64,000 nt of DNA. It comes from Dyadobacter sp. SG02 (GTDB lineage: Bacteria; Bacteroidota; Bacteroidia; Cytophagales; Spirosomataceae). The notes below the pieces were generated by a model that had not been told where the DNA came from, did not search any database, and saw only the letters and a list, made by a program, of their open reading frames with translations. Made by a program: the position numbers and the translations under genes. Each line of letters opens with the position of its first letter. Position 1 is the stretch's first letter. Where the stretch lies: assembly GCF_900109045.1 (NCBI RefSeq), contig NZ_FNYL01000021.1:1-64000 (forward strand), read 5' to 3'. This document shows, one piece after another, positions 7,621 through 15,769 of this stretch.

Positions 7621-9717
7621 TTATATTTCTGAACGCCGCGAGAGCCCATTCCGCTCAATTTTCTCCACTAACCGGTAGTTCGCTTCCTGCGCCCGTACCT
7701 TTCCGCGCGACTCGTCGGTAATGCGCAAGTTGTTCTGGTAGAGATCCAGTCGCACCGATTTCTGGTTGTCGTTCACATAATTCCGAAGCACTGTCCGCAT
7801 CTGGCTTTTCAAAGTTTCGTCCAGTACCGGGAAACAAATGTCGATCCGGCGGTGCAGGTTCCGGTGTGTCCAATCGCAGGATGTAAGGTAAATCTCGTCG
7901 TTCCCGCGGTTACCGAAATGGAATATCCGTGTGTTCTCGATGTATCGGTCGACGTGCCGGCTCACCACGATATTGTCGCTGATCGACGGCAGGCCCGAAA
8001 TCAGCCCGCAGCTCTCGCTCACGATCACATGCACAGGCACGCCTGCCTGACCCGCCTGATAAAGCTTGTCGATCAGAATGTGGTCCTGCAATTGATTTAT
8101 TTTAATGGTAATGAACGATTTAAGCCCCGCATTACAGTTCGCAATCTCGCGGTCCATCAGATCGAGCAGCCGTTTCTGGAGATTAAACTGGGTAACCTGC
8201 AAGGTATTGAATGGCAAGTACTTGTACTTCTTCGGCTCGTCTTGCGTGGACAGGTACCCGAAAAGCAGTTCCAGTTCGTTGGTGAGCTCACGGTGCGATG
8301 TGAGCAATGCGTGATCGACGATCTCCCGGCTCGTCAGCCTGTAAAAACCACCGGTACCGAGAAATGCGTAACGCTCCCACCCTTTCTGCACTTTGCGTTT
8401 CACCAATGCCATTTTCGCATGTACTTTCAGGCCCGGCGCGCTGAGCAGGATCTTTACCCCTGCGTCACGCATCTTTTTCGACCACTGCAGGTTCTCCTGA
8501 ATATCCAGTTTGGCATTCAGCTCCACATAAGTCGTGACGCGCTTTCCGTTTTTGGAGGCACTAATCAACGAGTTCAGTATAAATGAGTTAGGACTGATTT
8601 TATACAATGAAACATGAATCTCCCGCACATGCGGATCGACTGCCGCCTCATTGAAAAACCGCACGATCGGTTCGTAGGATTGATAGGGCAAATGCAGCAT
8701 CTGGTCGGCCTGCTGAATGGCCTCGAAGATCGTCGTTTCCTCGAATTCCGGGTTCTGGACCGGCCGTTGATAGGGGTAATCGAGTCGCCGGGATACCACC
8801 GGAAATTTGGCCAGGTCCTGCATTAACAGGTAATCGCCGCGTTCGTGGAAATCGTTCATCGGGATCGACACCTTACCCACCAGGTATTCCCGCACATACA
8901 GCGGCATCCCCGATTCATAAAAATACTGCGACGGCTGCACGAAATTCCGCTTTTCAAGTTGTTTCAGAATGCGTTGCGCTACCTGCATCGGGTATTCATC
9001 CTCGATCGCCAGCTCCGTTTCCCTTTCGACTCTCAATGCATAGCTTTCCAGGATATTGTAGCCGGGAAAAAGCACCGGCAGGTTTTCACGGATCACATCT
9101 TCCAAAAAAGCGACGTGGCGCTTCCCCTCCCATTCCGGCAGTTCCAGGAACCGGCCGTAGGGCTCCGCGGGCACATTCACCGACGCATACCAATCCTCTT
9201 CGGCGTCTTCTTTGTGCTGCATCCGCACAATCAGGTACAATTGTTTGGATTCGAATGCAGGTGTTTTGAGCGTGCGGCGGCTATCGAGGAAAACGGGCTG
9301 CAAATAGCGGAACAGCTTATCGAGAAAAAAACGCCTCACAAATGCGGCATGTTCGGACACGAACGCTTCACGGTAATACAAATGCACACCTTGTTCGAGC
9401 AATGCAGGCAAAATACCCGAGATGAGAATATCATTGAATTCCCGTAGCTGATTTTCAACCGTTTCGTAAACGTGTTCGAGCAGCGATTCCGGAAAAATAT
9501 TCAGTTTGGAACGGATGTCGTTGCTCACCTCCCCCATCGCGAGCAGGTTCGGGATACGCACCCGGTAGAACTCCTTCGTCTGGTACGCGTAAATACCCAA
9601 GAACCGTAAACGCTCCCTTACCGGTACCGTTTCGTCGTTTGCTTCCAGCAGCAACCTGTAATTGTTCGAAAGCCAGCTAAGATTAGTATCAAAGTAAGGA
9701 TAGGCAACGTCGATCAT
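7621..9717 (-). CDS. Polyphosphate kinase 1-like protein with altered nucleotide site
   Basis: The product (698 residues from the ATG at 9717) has the four-domain architecture of PPK1: N-terminal domain with NLSWLSNNYRLLLEA, a head domain, and two phospholipase D-like catalytic domains. The phospho-acceptor His is present in GLKVHAKMAL (about H433). Several residues conserved in well-studied PPK1 are changed: LYK where LYR is usual, LNAKLD where QARFD is usual, GTGGFYR for GTGNFNE, and YIENTR (about N595) where LEHxR carries the second catalytic His. It may be a divergent paralogue rather than the main polyphosphate synthase. The earlier in-frame start at 9795 would add an atypical 26-residue N-terminus. 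Confidence 0.8.
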   Translation of the reverse strand: MIDVAYPYFDTNLSWLSNNYRLLLEANDETVPVRERLRFLGIYAYQTKEFYRVRIPNLLAMGEVSNDIRSKLNIFPESLLEHVYETVENQLREFNDILISGILPALLEQGVHLYYREAFVSEHAAFVRRFFLDKLFRYLQPVFLDSRRTLKTPAFESKQLYLIVRMQHKEDAEEDWYASVNVPAEPYGRFLELPEWEGKRHVAFLEDVIRENLPVLFPGYNILESYALRVERETELAIEDEYPMQVAQRILKQLEKRNFVQPSQYFYESGMPLYVREYLVGKVSIPMNDFHERGDYLLMQDLAKFPVVSRRLDYPYQRPVQNPEFEETTIFEAIQQADQMLHLPYQSYEPIVRFFNEAAVDPHVREIHVSLYKISPNSFILNSLISASKNGKRVTTYVELNAKLDIQENLQWSKKMRDAGVKILLSAPGLKVHAKMALVKRKVQKGWERYAFLGTGGFYRLTSREIVDHALLTSHRELTNELELLFGYLSTQDEPKKYKYLPFNTLQVTQFNLQKRLLDLMDREIANCNAGLKSFITIKINQLQDHILIDKLYQAGQAGVPVHVIVSESCGLISGLPSISDNIVVSRHVDRYIENTRIFHFGNRGNDEIYLTSCDWTHRNLHRRIDICFPVLDETLKSQMRTVLRNYVNDNQKSVRLDLYQNNLRITDESRGKVRAQEANYRLVEKIERNGLSRRSEI

Positions 9718-9779
9718 TGAGTGTGGTGTAAAAGATTCAAAATTTGGTACAATATAAATACATTTGGCGGGTAAGGATA

Positions 9780-9787
9780 TAACTTTG
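9780..9787 (+). promoter_or_regulatory. Candidate -7 element for the aldo/keto reductase gene
   Basis: TAACTTTG matches TAnnTTTG and lies about 70 bases before the ATG at 9860. The TTTG at 9763-9766 is too close (13-base spacing) to be a normal partner. Confidence 0.4.
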
Positions 9788-9859
9788 CGGTACAAAAAAC
9801 AACGCTGTCAGCCAAGTTTCCCAAGCTATATCTTCATTTAAAATTATCATTAAATCACT

Positions 9860-10882
9860 ATGCGTTATCAATTATTAGGCCGCTCGGGTTTACGGGTATC
9901 GGAAGTTTGCCTTGGAGCCATGACGTTCGGAAAGGACTGGGGATGGGGAGCGGATAAGCATGAGAGCTTCAGAATTTTCGAGGCCTTCGCCAACGCAGGC
10001 GGTAACTTCATCGACACCGCGAACCGGTATACCGAGGGCACCTCGGAAAAATATGTGGGCGAATTCATCGAAACCGACCGCGACCATTTCGTGCTCGCCA
10101 CCAAGTTTACGCTCAAAGACCGCAACGACGACCTGAATTTTGCCGGTAACCACCGAAAGAACATGATGCGCTCGGTAACATCGAGCCTCAAACGCCTCAA
10201 TACCGAGTACATCGATCTGCTGTGGGTGCATATGTGGGACAACACCACGCCTACCGAGGAGGTAATGCGCGGCCTCGACGACCTCGTGACCCGTGGACTG
10301 GTACATTACATCGGCATATCCGACACTCCCGCCTGGATTGTTTCACAAGCCAATACCATCGCCGATTTCCGTGGCTGGAATGCATTTGCAGCCATTCAGT
10401 TCGAGTACTCGCTTCTGCAACGCACACCCGAGCGTGATTTGCTGCCGATGGCCAAGGCCCTCGACCTGGCAGTAACCCCCTGGGGAGCGATTGGCGGCGG
10501 CGCATTGACGGGCAAATACCTTCGTGGCGAAACCGGCCGCGTACCCGACAACAGCACACGCCGGAACGAAGAGAGTAGCATTATCGCCCAAACCGTCGTA
10601 GACGTAGCAGCAGAACTCGGCGTGACACCCGCGCAAGTCGCCATTAACTGGACCCGCCACCGCGACCAGGTCATGATCCCGATCATAGGCGCATCGAAAG
10701 AGAGCCAGCTAATCGATTCTCTCGGCTGCCTCGATTTCCGCATCCCGGAGGAAGCGCTGCAAAAATTACATGAGGTAAGTAAAATAGAACTAGGCTTCCC
10801 GCACGAATTCCTGAAATCCGACGGGGTGAAGGAGGAGGCGTTTGGGGGATTGTATGAAAGCCTCGATAATCACCGCGGTTAG
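9860..10882 (+). CDS. Aldo/keto reductase
   Basis: The 340-residue TIM-barrel protein carries the complete AKR tetrad: Asp in FIDTANRY (D52), Tyr in ANRYTEG (Y57), Lys in LATKFTL (K82) and His in LLWVHMWD (H124). The NADPH site GASKESQLIDSLG is near residue 276. It should reduce aldehydes or ketones with NADPH in the cytoplasm; the MRYQLLGRSGLRVSE start places it with the YajO/Tas-like bacterial group. Substrate is unknown. It is a single gene, convergent with pyrE across a large palindrome. Confidence 0.9.
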   Translation: MRYQLLGRSGLRVSEVCLGAMTFGKDWGWGADKHESFRIFEAFANAGGNFIDTANRYTEGTSEKYVGEFIETDRDHFVLATKFTLKDRNDDLNFAGNHRKNMMRSVTSSLKRLNTEYIDLLWVHMWDNTTPTEEVMRGLDDLVTRGLVHYIGISDTPAWIVSQANTIADFRGWNAFAAIQFEYSLLQRTPERDLLPMAKALDLAVTPWGAIGGGALTGKYLRGETGRVPDNSTRRNEESSIIAQTVVDVAAELGVTPAQVAINWTRHRDQVMIPIIGASKESQLIDSLGCLDFRIPEEALQKLHEVSKIELGFPHEFLKSDGVKEEAFGGLYESLDNHRG

Positions 10883-10892
10883 GCGTAAAATA

Positions 10893-10946
10893 GTCGATGG
10901 TCAGAGGTCGATGGTCTGATTTGACCATCGACCTCTGACCATCGAC
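10893..10946. repeat. Perfect 24-bp inverted repeat built from four copies of one decamer
   Basis: Left arm 10893-10916 and right arm 10923-10946 are exact reverse complements around a 6-base loop. Each arm is GTCGATGGTC-AGAG-GTCGATGGTC or its complement, so the same decamer occurs twice in each orientation. It lies between the convergent aldo/keto reductase and pyrE genes, ending 9 bases before the pyrE stop. It can act as a terminator stem, but there is no strong T run on the plus side. The internal repetition is unlike a plain terminator and suggests a REP-like element. Confidence 0.85.
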
Positions 10947-10954
10947 CATTCGTC

Positions 10955-11596
10955 TTATTTTCCCCAGCTCTCCGGCGCTATACGCCACGCCGCGAGGCTT
11001 TCTACTTGTTCGGCGTTAACGTAATCATGTTCCAATGCTACCTCGATCAATGCATTGTAGTTGCTGATCGTATCGAGCTGAACATTCTTTTCCACGAAAT
11101 TATCGGCGGCTACCTGGAATCCGTAGGTGAAGATCGCTACCATTCCGGCTACTTCTATTCCGGCTTCGCGCAATGCGTCTACCGTTTTGAGCGAGCTTCC
11201 GCCGGTGGAAATCAGGTCTTCGATAATCACTACCGACTGTCCTTTCTCCAACCTTCCTTCGATCTGGTTACCCATGCCATGCTTTTTGGGCTCGGGACGC
11301 ACGTACGCGAAAGGTAATTCGAGCAGGTCGGCTACCAATGCGCCTTGCGCGATACCGCCGGTTGCAACGCCTACCACCGCCTGTGCATGGGGGTATTTGG
11401 CGCGGATCAACTCTGCCAGCGCCTTTTTAATGAAGGTGCGGGTGTCAGGGTACGACAATGCCACGCGGTTGTCACAATAAATGGGTGAAAACCAGCCTGA
11501 GCTCCATTGGAACGGCTTTTCGGGGCTGAGCTTGATGGCCTGCGCTTCCAGCAGCAGCTCGGCGATTCGTTTGGTAATATCCAGATCGTTCGACAT
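10955..11596 (-). CDS. pyrE: Orotate phosphoribosyltransferase
   Basis: The 213-residue product has the type I phosphoribosyltransferase fold. The PRPP-binding signature is VVIIEDLISTGGSS (about 123-136), and the flexible catalytic loop is RPEPKKHGMGNQIEG. It converts orotate and PRPP to OMP in de novo pyrimidine synthesis in the cytoplasm. It is the downstream gene of a two-gene unit, starting 2 bases after the stop of the CNNM/CBS gene. Confidence 0.95.
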   Translation of the reverse strand: MSNDLDITKRIAELLLEAQAIKLSPEKPFQWSSGWFSPIYCDNRVALSYPDTRTFIKKALAELIRAKYPHAQAVVGVATGGIAQGALVADLLELPFAYVRPEPKKHGMGNQIEGRLEKGQSVVIIEDLISTGGSSLKTVDALREAGIEVAGMVAIFTYGFQVAADNFVEKNVQLDTISNYNALIEVALEHDYVNAEQVESLAAWRIAPESWGK

Positions 11597-11598
11597 TA

Positions 11599-12903
11599 TT
11601 AATCTTCGGATTCCTCCTGTTTATTATAATTGGTTACTAAAAGCTTATCTATCCGGCTGCGGTCCATATCGATGACTTCGAACTCGAAATGCCTCCAATT
11701 GAACTTCTCGCCGGTTTGGGGAATATTTTCCAGAACGTGCAGCACGAAACCGCCGAGCGTATTGAAGCCTACCAGCTCCCGCCGCTCGCTTTCCTGGATA
11801 TTGATGTTGAAATACTGAATAAAATCGTCGAACGGCAGCTGCGCGTCGATCAGGTAGGTCCCGTCCTCGCGCCGCACGATCTCCGAAGCCTCCTCGATAT
11901 CCTCGGAAATGTCTCCTACCAATGCATCCATAATGTCGTGCATCGTCACCACGCCGAGGGTACCGCCGTATTCGTCGACGATAATGCCGTAATACACGCG
12001 CTGCTCCTTGAACTTTTCGAGCGCCTGATAGGCCCTGTTGCTTTCCGGCAGATAAACCGGATCGCGCATTATGGACGTCAAATGCGCCATTTGCACTTCC
12101 AGGTCGGTCGCGATGAGGTCTTTTACATACACCAGACCTACCACGTCGTCTACATTCCCCCTGCAAACCGGATAGATCGAATGCCTCGCGTCAAGGATTT
12201 TTGCCTTGTTTTCCTCCACGGTATCTTCCAGGTCGAGCCAGACGATCTCCTGCCGGTTGGTCATCAGCGAGGTTACCTTGCGGTCGCCCAGCTGGAACAC
12301 ATTGTGCACGATCTCCTGCTCGATTTCCTCGAAAACGCCGCCCGAGGTACCTTCCTGGATCAGGCTTTTGATTTCCTCCTCGGTAACCGCATTTTCCGAT
12401 TGTTTAATATTCAATACCCTGATAATCAAATCACTTGAAAAACCCAACAATGCAATGAACGGCGCGGTTACCTTCGAAAGCAGGTTCATCGGCGTGGCCA
12501 TCACTTTTGAAATGGCTTCCGGGTTGGACATTCCAATGCGCTTCGGGACCAGTTCGCCCAGCACGAGCGATAAATAAGTGATTACCACCAACACGGTGCC
12601 CACCGCGAGCGAATGCGCGTAAGGCACGAATGCGGGCACACGGGAAATTATTTGCTCAAAATCGGCAGTAATATTGTCGCCACTGTACATACCGGTCAGC
12701 AAACCGATGAGCGTAATGCCGATCTGAACCGTGGAGAGGAATTTGGTAGGGGAATTCGCGAGGTTTAATGCTGCTTTCGCGCTCGAATCGCCATTCTTGG
12801 CCGCTGCTTCCAGGCGCGATTTTCGGGAGGAAACCAGTGCTATCTCTGACATGGAAAAAAGGCCATTGAGCAGCACCAGAAATAGAATTATAAGGAGTTC
12901 CAA
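11599..12903 (-). CDS. CNNM/CorC-type hemolysin family transporter with CBS pair
   Basis: The 434-residue membrane protein has an N-terminal CNNM (DUF21) domain of about four helices (1-190, starting MELLIILFLVLLNGLFSMSE, with TFVQ-like STVQIGITLIG and GELVPKR motifs), then two CBS domains (about 205-335, ending YGGTLGVVTMHDIMDALVG) and a CorC/HlyC C-terminal domain (about 345-425). Members export Mg2+/Co2+ or Na+ across the inner membrane, with CBS domains sensing nucleotides. It is cotranscribed with pyrE, with no evident functional link. Confidence 0.9.
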   Translation of the reverse strand: MELLIILFLVLLNGLFSMSEIALVSSRKSRLEAAAKNGDSSAKAALNLANSPTKFLSTVQIGITLIGLLTGMYSGDNITADFEQIISRVPAFVPYAHSLAVGTVLVVITYLSLVLGELVPKRIGMSNPEAISKVMATPMNLLSKVTAPFIALLGFSSDLIIRVLNIKQSENAVTEEEIKSLIQEGTSGGVFEEIEQEIVHNVFQLGDRKVTSLMTNRQEIVWLDLEDTVEENKAKILDARHSIYPVCRGNVDDVVGLVYVKDLIATDLEVQMAHLTSIMRDPVYLPESNRAYQALEKFKEQRVYYGIIVDEYGGTLGVVTMHDIMDALVGDISEDIEEASEIVRREDGTYLIDAQLPFDDFIQYFNINIQESERRELVGFNTLGGFVLHVLENIPQTGEKFNWRHFEFEVIDMDRSRIDKLLVTNYNKQEESED

Positions 12904-12926
12904 GAACTGGTTAGTTGTTACAAATA

Positions 12927-12934
12927 CAAATTTA
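12927..12934 (-). promoter_or_regulatory. Candidate -7 element for the CNNM-pyrE unit
   Basis: Read on the minus strand, TAAATTTG matches TAnnTTTG, 24 bases before the start codon at 12903. It lies just outside the divergent NUDIX promoter at 12947-12978, so the two promoters are back to back. Confidence 0.45.
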
Positions 12935-12946
12935 TCAATAATAATC

Positions 12947-12978
12947 TCTGCCTAAACTAAACTCTTTACTTAATTTTG
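12947..12978 (+). promoter_or_regulatory. Predicted promoter of the NUDIX gene at 13005
   Basis: TCTG-N20-TAATTTTG is one mismatch from the TTTG-N19-21-TAnnTTTG consensus. The predicted start of transcription near 12985 gives a leader of about 20 bases. Confidence 0.6.
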
Positions 12979-13004
12979 CGATCCATTCACGTACCCATTC
13001 CAAA

Positions 13005-13694
13005 ATGATCATTTTTTTCGACGACCGTCCAGTCAGAATTGTACGGACCAATCAGTTGTCTGCCGCCGAAACATCGCGTTTTGAACACATCGTAGATCTA
13101 CGGCTGGAAAAATTGCAGAGAACCATGCTGACAGGTCACGTCCTGTTCCTGAATTCCACTACTACCAGTGCCATTCAGGTGATCCAGATGCTCGAAAAGG
13201 AGTTCCCTAAGGATATGCTTTCGATCACGATGGCGACGCGTGAAAAATCGGAAGTGGAAGACCGGATCAAGGCGCAATACAAGGTGATCAAGGCAGCAGG
13301 CGGCGTGGTGGTAAAGGATGGCAAATGGCTTTTCATGTACCGCCGCAAAATGTGGGATTTACCCAAAGGCAAGCTCGACAAAGGCGAAAACTCCAAGGTA
13401 GCGGCTACCCGCGAAATCGAAGAAGAAACCGGCGTGAAGGCACTGATCCGCGACAAAATTTGTACCACCTGGCACACCTACTCGCTGAACAACAGCCGCA
13501 TCCTGAAACGTACGAAATGGTACCTCTTCGATTGCCTCGACGATTCGAATATGAGTCCCCAGGCCGAGGAGCAAATCGAAAAACTGGATTGGTACGAGCC
13601 TTCAGATGTAAAACCGTTGCTCATACAGTCATACAGCTCGATCCGCTATGTGGTCGACAGCCTCAATAAAATCCACAATCTGAAAGAATCCTGA
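13005..13694 (+). CDS. NUDIX hydrolase with an uncharacterised N-terminal domain
   Basis: Residues 1-90 form an alpha/beta domain I cannot assign; residues about 95-229 are a NUDIX domain. The NUDIX box is complete: GKLDKGENSKVAATREIEEE followed by TG, with the REIEEE metal ligands. LPKGKLDKGE is typical of enzymes acting on diadenosine polyphosphates or inositol pyrophosphates, but substrate cannot be fixed. The protein should hydrolyse a nucleoside diphosphate-linked compound in the cytoplasm with Mg2+. It is a single gene facing coaD. Confidence 0.85.
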   Translation: MIIFFDDRPVRIVRTNQLSAAETSRFEHIVDLRLEKLQRTMLTGHVLFLNSTTTSAIQVIQMLEKEFPKDMLSITMATREKSEVEDRIKAQYKVIKAAGGVVVKDGKWLFMYRRKMWDLPKGKLDKGENSKVAATREIEEETGVKALIRDKICTTWHTYSLNNSRILKRTKWYLFDCLDDSNMSPQAEEQIEKLDWYEPSDVKPLLIQSYSSIRYVVDSLNKIHNLKES

Positions 13695-13695
13695 A

Positions 13696-13738
13696 AAAAA
13701 GCCGGACAGGCACATCAGATGTTCTGTTCCGCCTTTTT
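13696..13738. terminator. Compact bidirectional terminator overlapping the coaD 3' end
   Basis: AAAAAG-C-CGGA-CAG on the left pairs, with one bulge and one mismatch, with CTGTTCCGCCTTTTT on the right. T runs follow in both directions. The right arm lies inside the last codons of coaD. Confidence 0.55.
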
Positions 13739-14197
13739 CAATTCGGATAATGAATAGGGAAGAAAATTGTCCACGGCCTGTCCGTAACGGTGCAGGTCGC
13801 GGATAATGCTCGAACTGATCGGCGCCAGGGCAGGCGACGTGATCAGGAAAACGGTCTCGATTTCTTCATACAAATACCTGTTGACCTGCGAGATACCATT
13901 TTCATATTCGAAGTCGGTCGTATTCCTCAACCCTCTCAGCAGAAATCTCGCGCCTAACTCACGGGCAGTGTGGGCCGTCAGGTCGTCGTAGGTAATCACC
14001 TTCACGTTCGGTTCGGAAGAGAAAGTCTTCTCGATCATCTCTTTCATCACGTCCAACGGGAAATAGCGCTTTTTGGTGGCGTTGTTACCAATCCCGATCA
14101 CCACTTCGTCGAACAGCCTCAGCCCGCGCAGGACAATATCTTCATGCCCTTTGGTAAATGGATCGAACGAGCCCGGAAATAATGCGATACGAGTCAT
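13715..14197 (-). CDS. coaD: Pantetheine-phosphate adenylyltransferase
   Basis: The 160-residue protein shows the nucleotidyltransferase motif GSFDPFTKGHEDI near the N-terminus (TxGH) and ISSSIIRDL (about 130) near the end, matching ISSTxxR. LLRGLRNTTDFEYE is the usual PPAT core. It adenylates 4'-phosphopantetheine to dephospho-CoA, the penultimate step of CoA synthesis. The start at 14197 (MTRIALFPGSFDP) was chosen because it is the family N-terminus; a longer frame to 14377 overlaps the upstream DUF3822 gene. Last gene of a NUDIX-DUF3822-coaD run. Confidence 0.94.
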   Translation of the reverse strand: MTRIALFPGSFDPFTKGHEDIVLRGLRLFDEVVIGIGNNATKKRYFPLDVMKEMIEKTFSSEPNVKVITYDDLTAHTARELGARFLLRGLRNTTDFEYENGISQVNRYLYEEIETVFLITSPALAPISSSIIRDLHRYGQAVDNFLPYSLSELKKAEQNI

Positions 14198-14205
14198 GGG
14201 AGGAA

Positions 14206-15177
14206 TCAGGAGGAAATGAGATAAGTATTGAACAATCCGAAATACCTGTGACCGGGCACTTCGGCGCATTGCGGGCTGTATTTCAGCGTTGTCGGCCGTG
14301 TACCCATGTGCAAGTTCGGGAAAAACCGCGAAAGCTCGTGATAAGAATCCGCGCCCGGCGCGATTTCTCCGTAGCAAAGTACCTTGATTTCTTCCGGCAG
14401 GATATTCAACTGGCTCAGTGTGAACAGGATGATATAGGCAAGCTCCTGAACCTGGGCATATTTAAAACGATTGCAAAGCAGCAGTTGCTGGCTTTCGCTC
14501 ACCACTAATGTGAAGTGGTCCTTTTCAAAATACAAAGACATCATCCGCATTTCCTGGTGTTCCACATGGTTCACCAGCGAACCGATTGCCAATGCGCTCG
14601 TAAGATGGTAGAATGTGACCGTGGAAGAGCTGAAATGGTTCACGACCCAATCGTACCAAAGCTCCTGAATGCTGAAAACGTTCTGCGCGTGTACGAGCGG
14701 CAAATCATGCCAGAGCACTTTCTCGTGCTTCGAAACCGGGTTGCCCAATGCGAACGAAAGATATTCATAAGCCGATTCCGGCTTGAAAAGTACATTGGGT
14801 ACCAGCGTGAATGCATGCGAATTGACGGTCACACGCACATTCTTCCAATTGTTGGACGACCACGATAAGTGTCCGCTAAAAATCCGTTTCAGTCGCTCGA
14901 AAATTTCGGCCGGCGTGAGTGCATTTTCGAAGAAGTAATCTTCCAGCCAGATGCATTCCATATTCTCATCCCTCACAATGCAAAAACGGATACGCCGCTC
15001 GTCCAGCTCCACACAGAGCGTACAAAGCGGTATGCTGGTCGCATCGAAGGAATTATCTCCTACCAACAGCGTGGGAATAACTTCTATTAACTGGTTTTCA
15101 GAATTTGCCACGTTCGGGGTGGTGTTGTTTAATGTTTTGCCGGTATCAATTTCCGGAAATATACTTGTTGAGTTCAA
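14206..15177 (-). CDS. DUF3822 family protein
   Basis: The 323-residue protein matches the DUF3822 family found next to coaD in many Bacteroidota. Recognisable features are an N-terminal half with CTLCVELDERRIRFCIVRDE and VTVNSHAFTLVPNVLF, and a C-terminal half with MSLYFEKDHFTLVVSESQQL and HELSRFFPNL, giving the look of two actin/PilM-like ATPase-fold lobes. Its role is unknown. It sits 8 bases upstream of coaD and its start overlaps by 32 bases the end of the upstream NUDIX gene, which suggests translational coupling. The usual neighbour rsmD is not between it and coaD here. Confidence 0.8.
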   Translation of the reverse strand: MNSTSIFPEIDTGKTLNNTTPNVANSENQLIEVIPTLLVGDNSFDATSIPLCTLCVELDERRIRFCIVRDENMECIWLEDYFFENALTPAEIFERLKRIFSGHLSWSSNNWKNVRVTVNSHAFTLVPNVLFKPESAYEYLSFALGNPVSKHEKVLWHDLPLVHAQNVFSIQELWYDWVVNHFSSSTVTFYHLTSALAIGSLVNHVEHQEMRMMSLYFEKDHFTLVVSESQQLLLCNRFKYAQVQELAYIILFTLSQLNILPEEIKVLCYGEIAPGADSYHELSRFFPNLHMGTRPTTLKYSPQCAEVPGHRYFGLFNTYLISS

Positions 15178-15691
15178 AAATTCCTGCCAGCGAGCCAGCG
15201 ATATTCAAAATGCGGTGGCGCTGGCCGGGCTGGTACCGCTGGATTTCTTCCCAATCCAGAAAGCGGACTTCCCTGATAATCTGTCCGTCGGCCGCCAGTT
15301 CCGGGTCAAAACCCGACACCACACTTCCTTCAAAGGAATTGATTTCAAAAAACAGCTCTACCGCATGCAGCGGCGCGGCAATATGCTCGTTCACAAACAG
15401 CAGGCGCCCTACCGTCACATCCAGGCCCGTTTCTTCCCTGAATTCACGGGCTAACGCGTGCTCAGCCGTCTCGCCAAAGTACACGCCGCCGCCAGGGGGC
15501 GACCAGAATGCCTCGTCGGACCCGTAAAGCGCCTGGTTTACAAGCAAGATCCGGCCCTCATGCACGCAAATCCCGCACGCACGCACACGTACCGAGCCGC
15601 CATAAATAGTGCCTATATCTGCATTTATTGCCTGCAAAACCTGTTTTTTGTATGAGCAAAGATAACTATCCGACCAGAATAGGCAAGACAT
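15146..15691 (-). CDS. NUDIX hydrolase
   Basis: The NUDIX box is GGGVYFGETAEHALAREFRE followed by ETG, complete and in the usual place near residue 67. VRVRACGICVHEGRILLVNQ is the typical first strand pair of small NUDIX enzymes. It should hydrolyse a nucleoside diphosphate derivative, substrate unknown. The start is doubtful: the only ATG in frame (15691) adds about 30 Cys- and aromatic-rich residues that do not look like this family, so a non-ATG start closer to the domain is possible. The 3' end overlaps the DUF3822 gene by 32 bases. Confidence 0.8.
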   Translation of the reverse strand: MSCLFWSDSYLCSYKKQVLQAINADIGTIYGGSVRVRACGICVHEGRILLVNQALYGSDEAFWSPPGGGVYFGETAEHALAREFREETGLDVTVGRLLFVNEHIAAPLHAVELFFEINSFEGSVVSGFDPELAADGQIIREVRFLDWEEIQRYQPGQRHRILNIAGSLAGIFELNKYISGN

Positions 15692-15769
15692 AATTCTACC
15701 TCCCCGCTTCCGGCATGTGGCTTACGGGTGGTTCAACGACAATCTCTCTGTAAAAAACGGAAAGAAGGC

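Noticed and set aside
7852..8586. 244-codon plus-strand frame opposite the PPK1-like gene
   Set aside because: Codon pattern and composition are those of an antisense shadow; the minus-strand protein has clear motifs through this region.
14558..14573. Sequence TGTTCCACATGGTTCA resembling parS
   Set aside because: Three mismatches to the palindrome and located inside the DUF3822 coding region, so chance is the simplest explanation.
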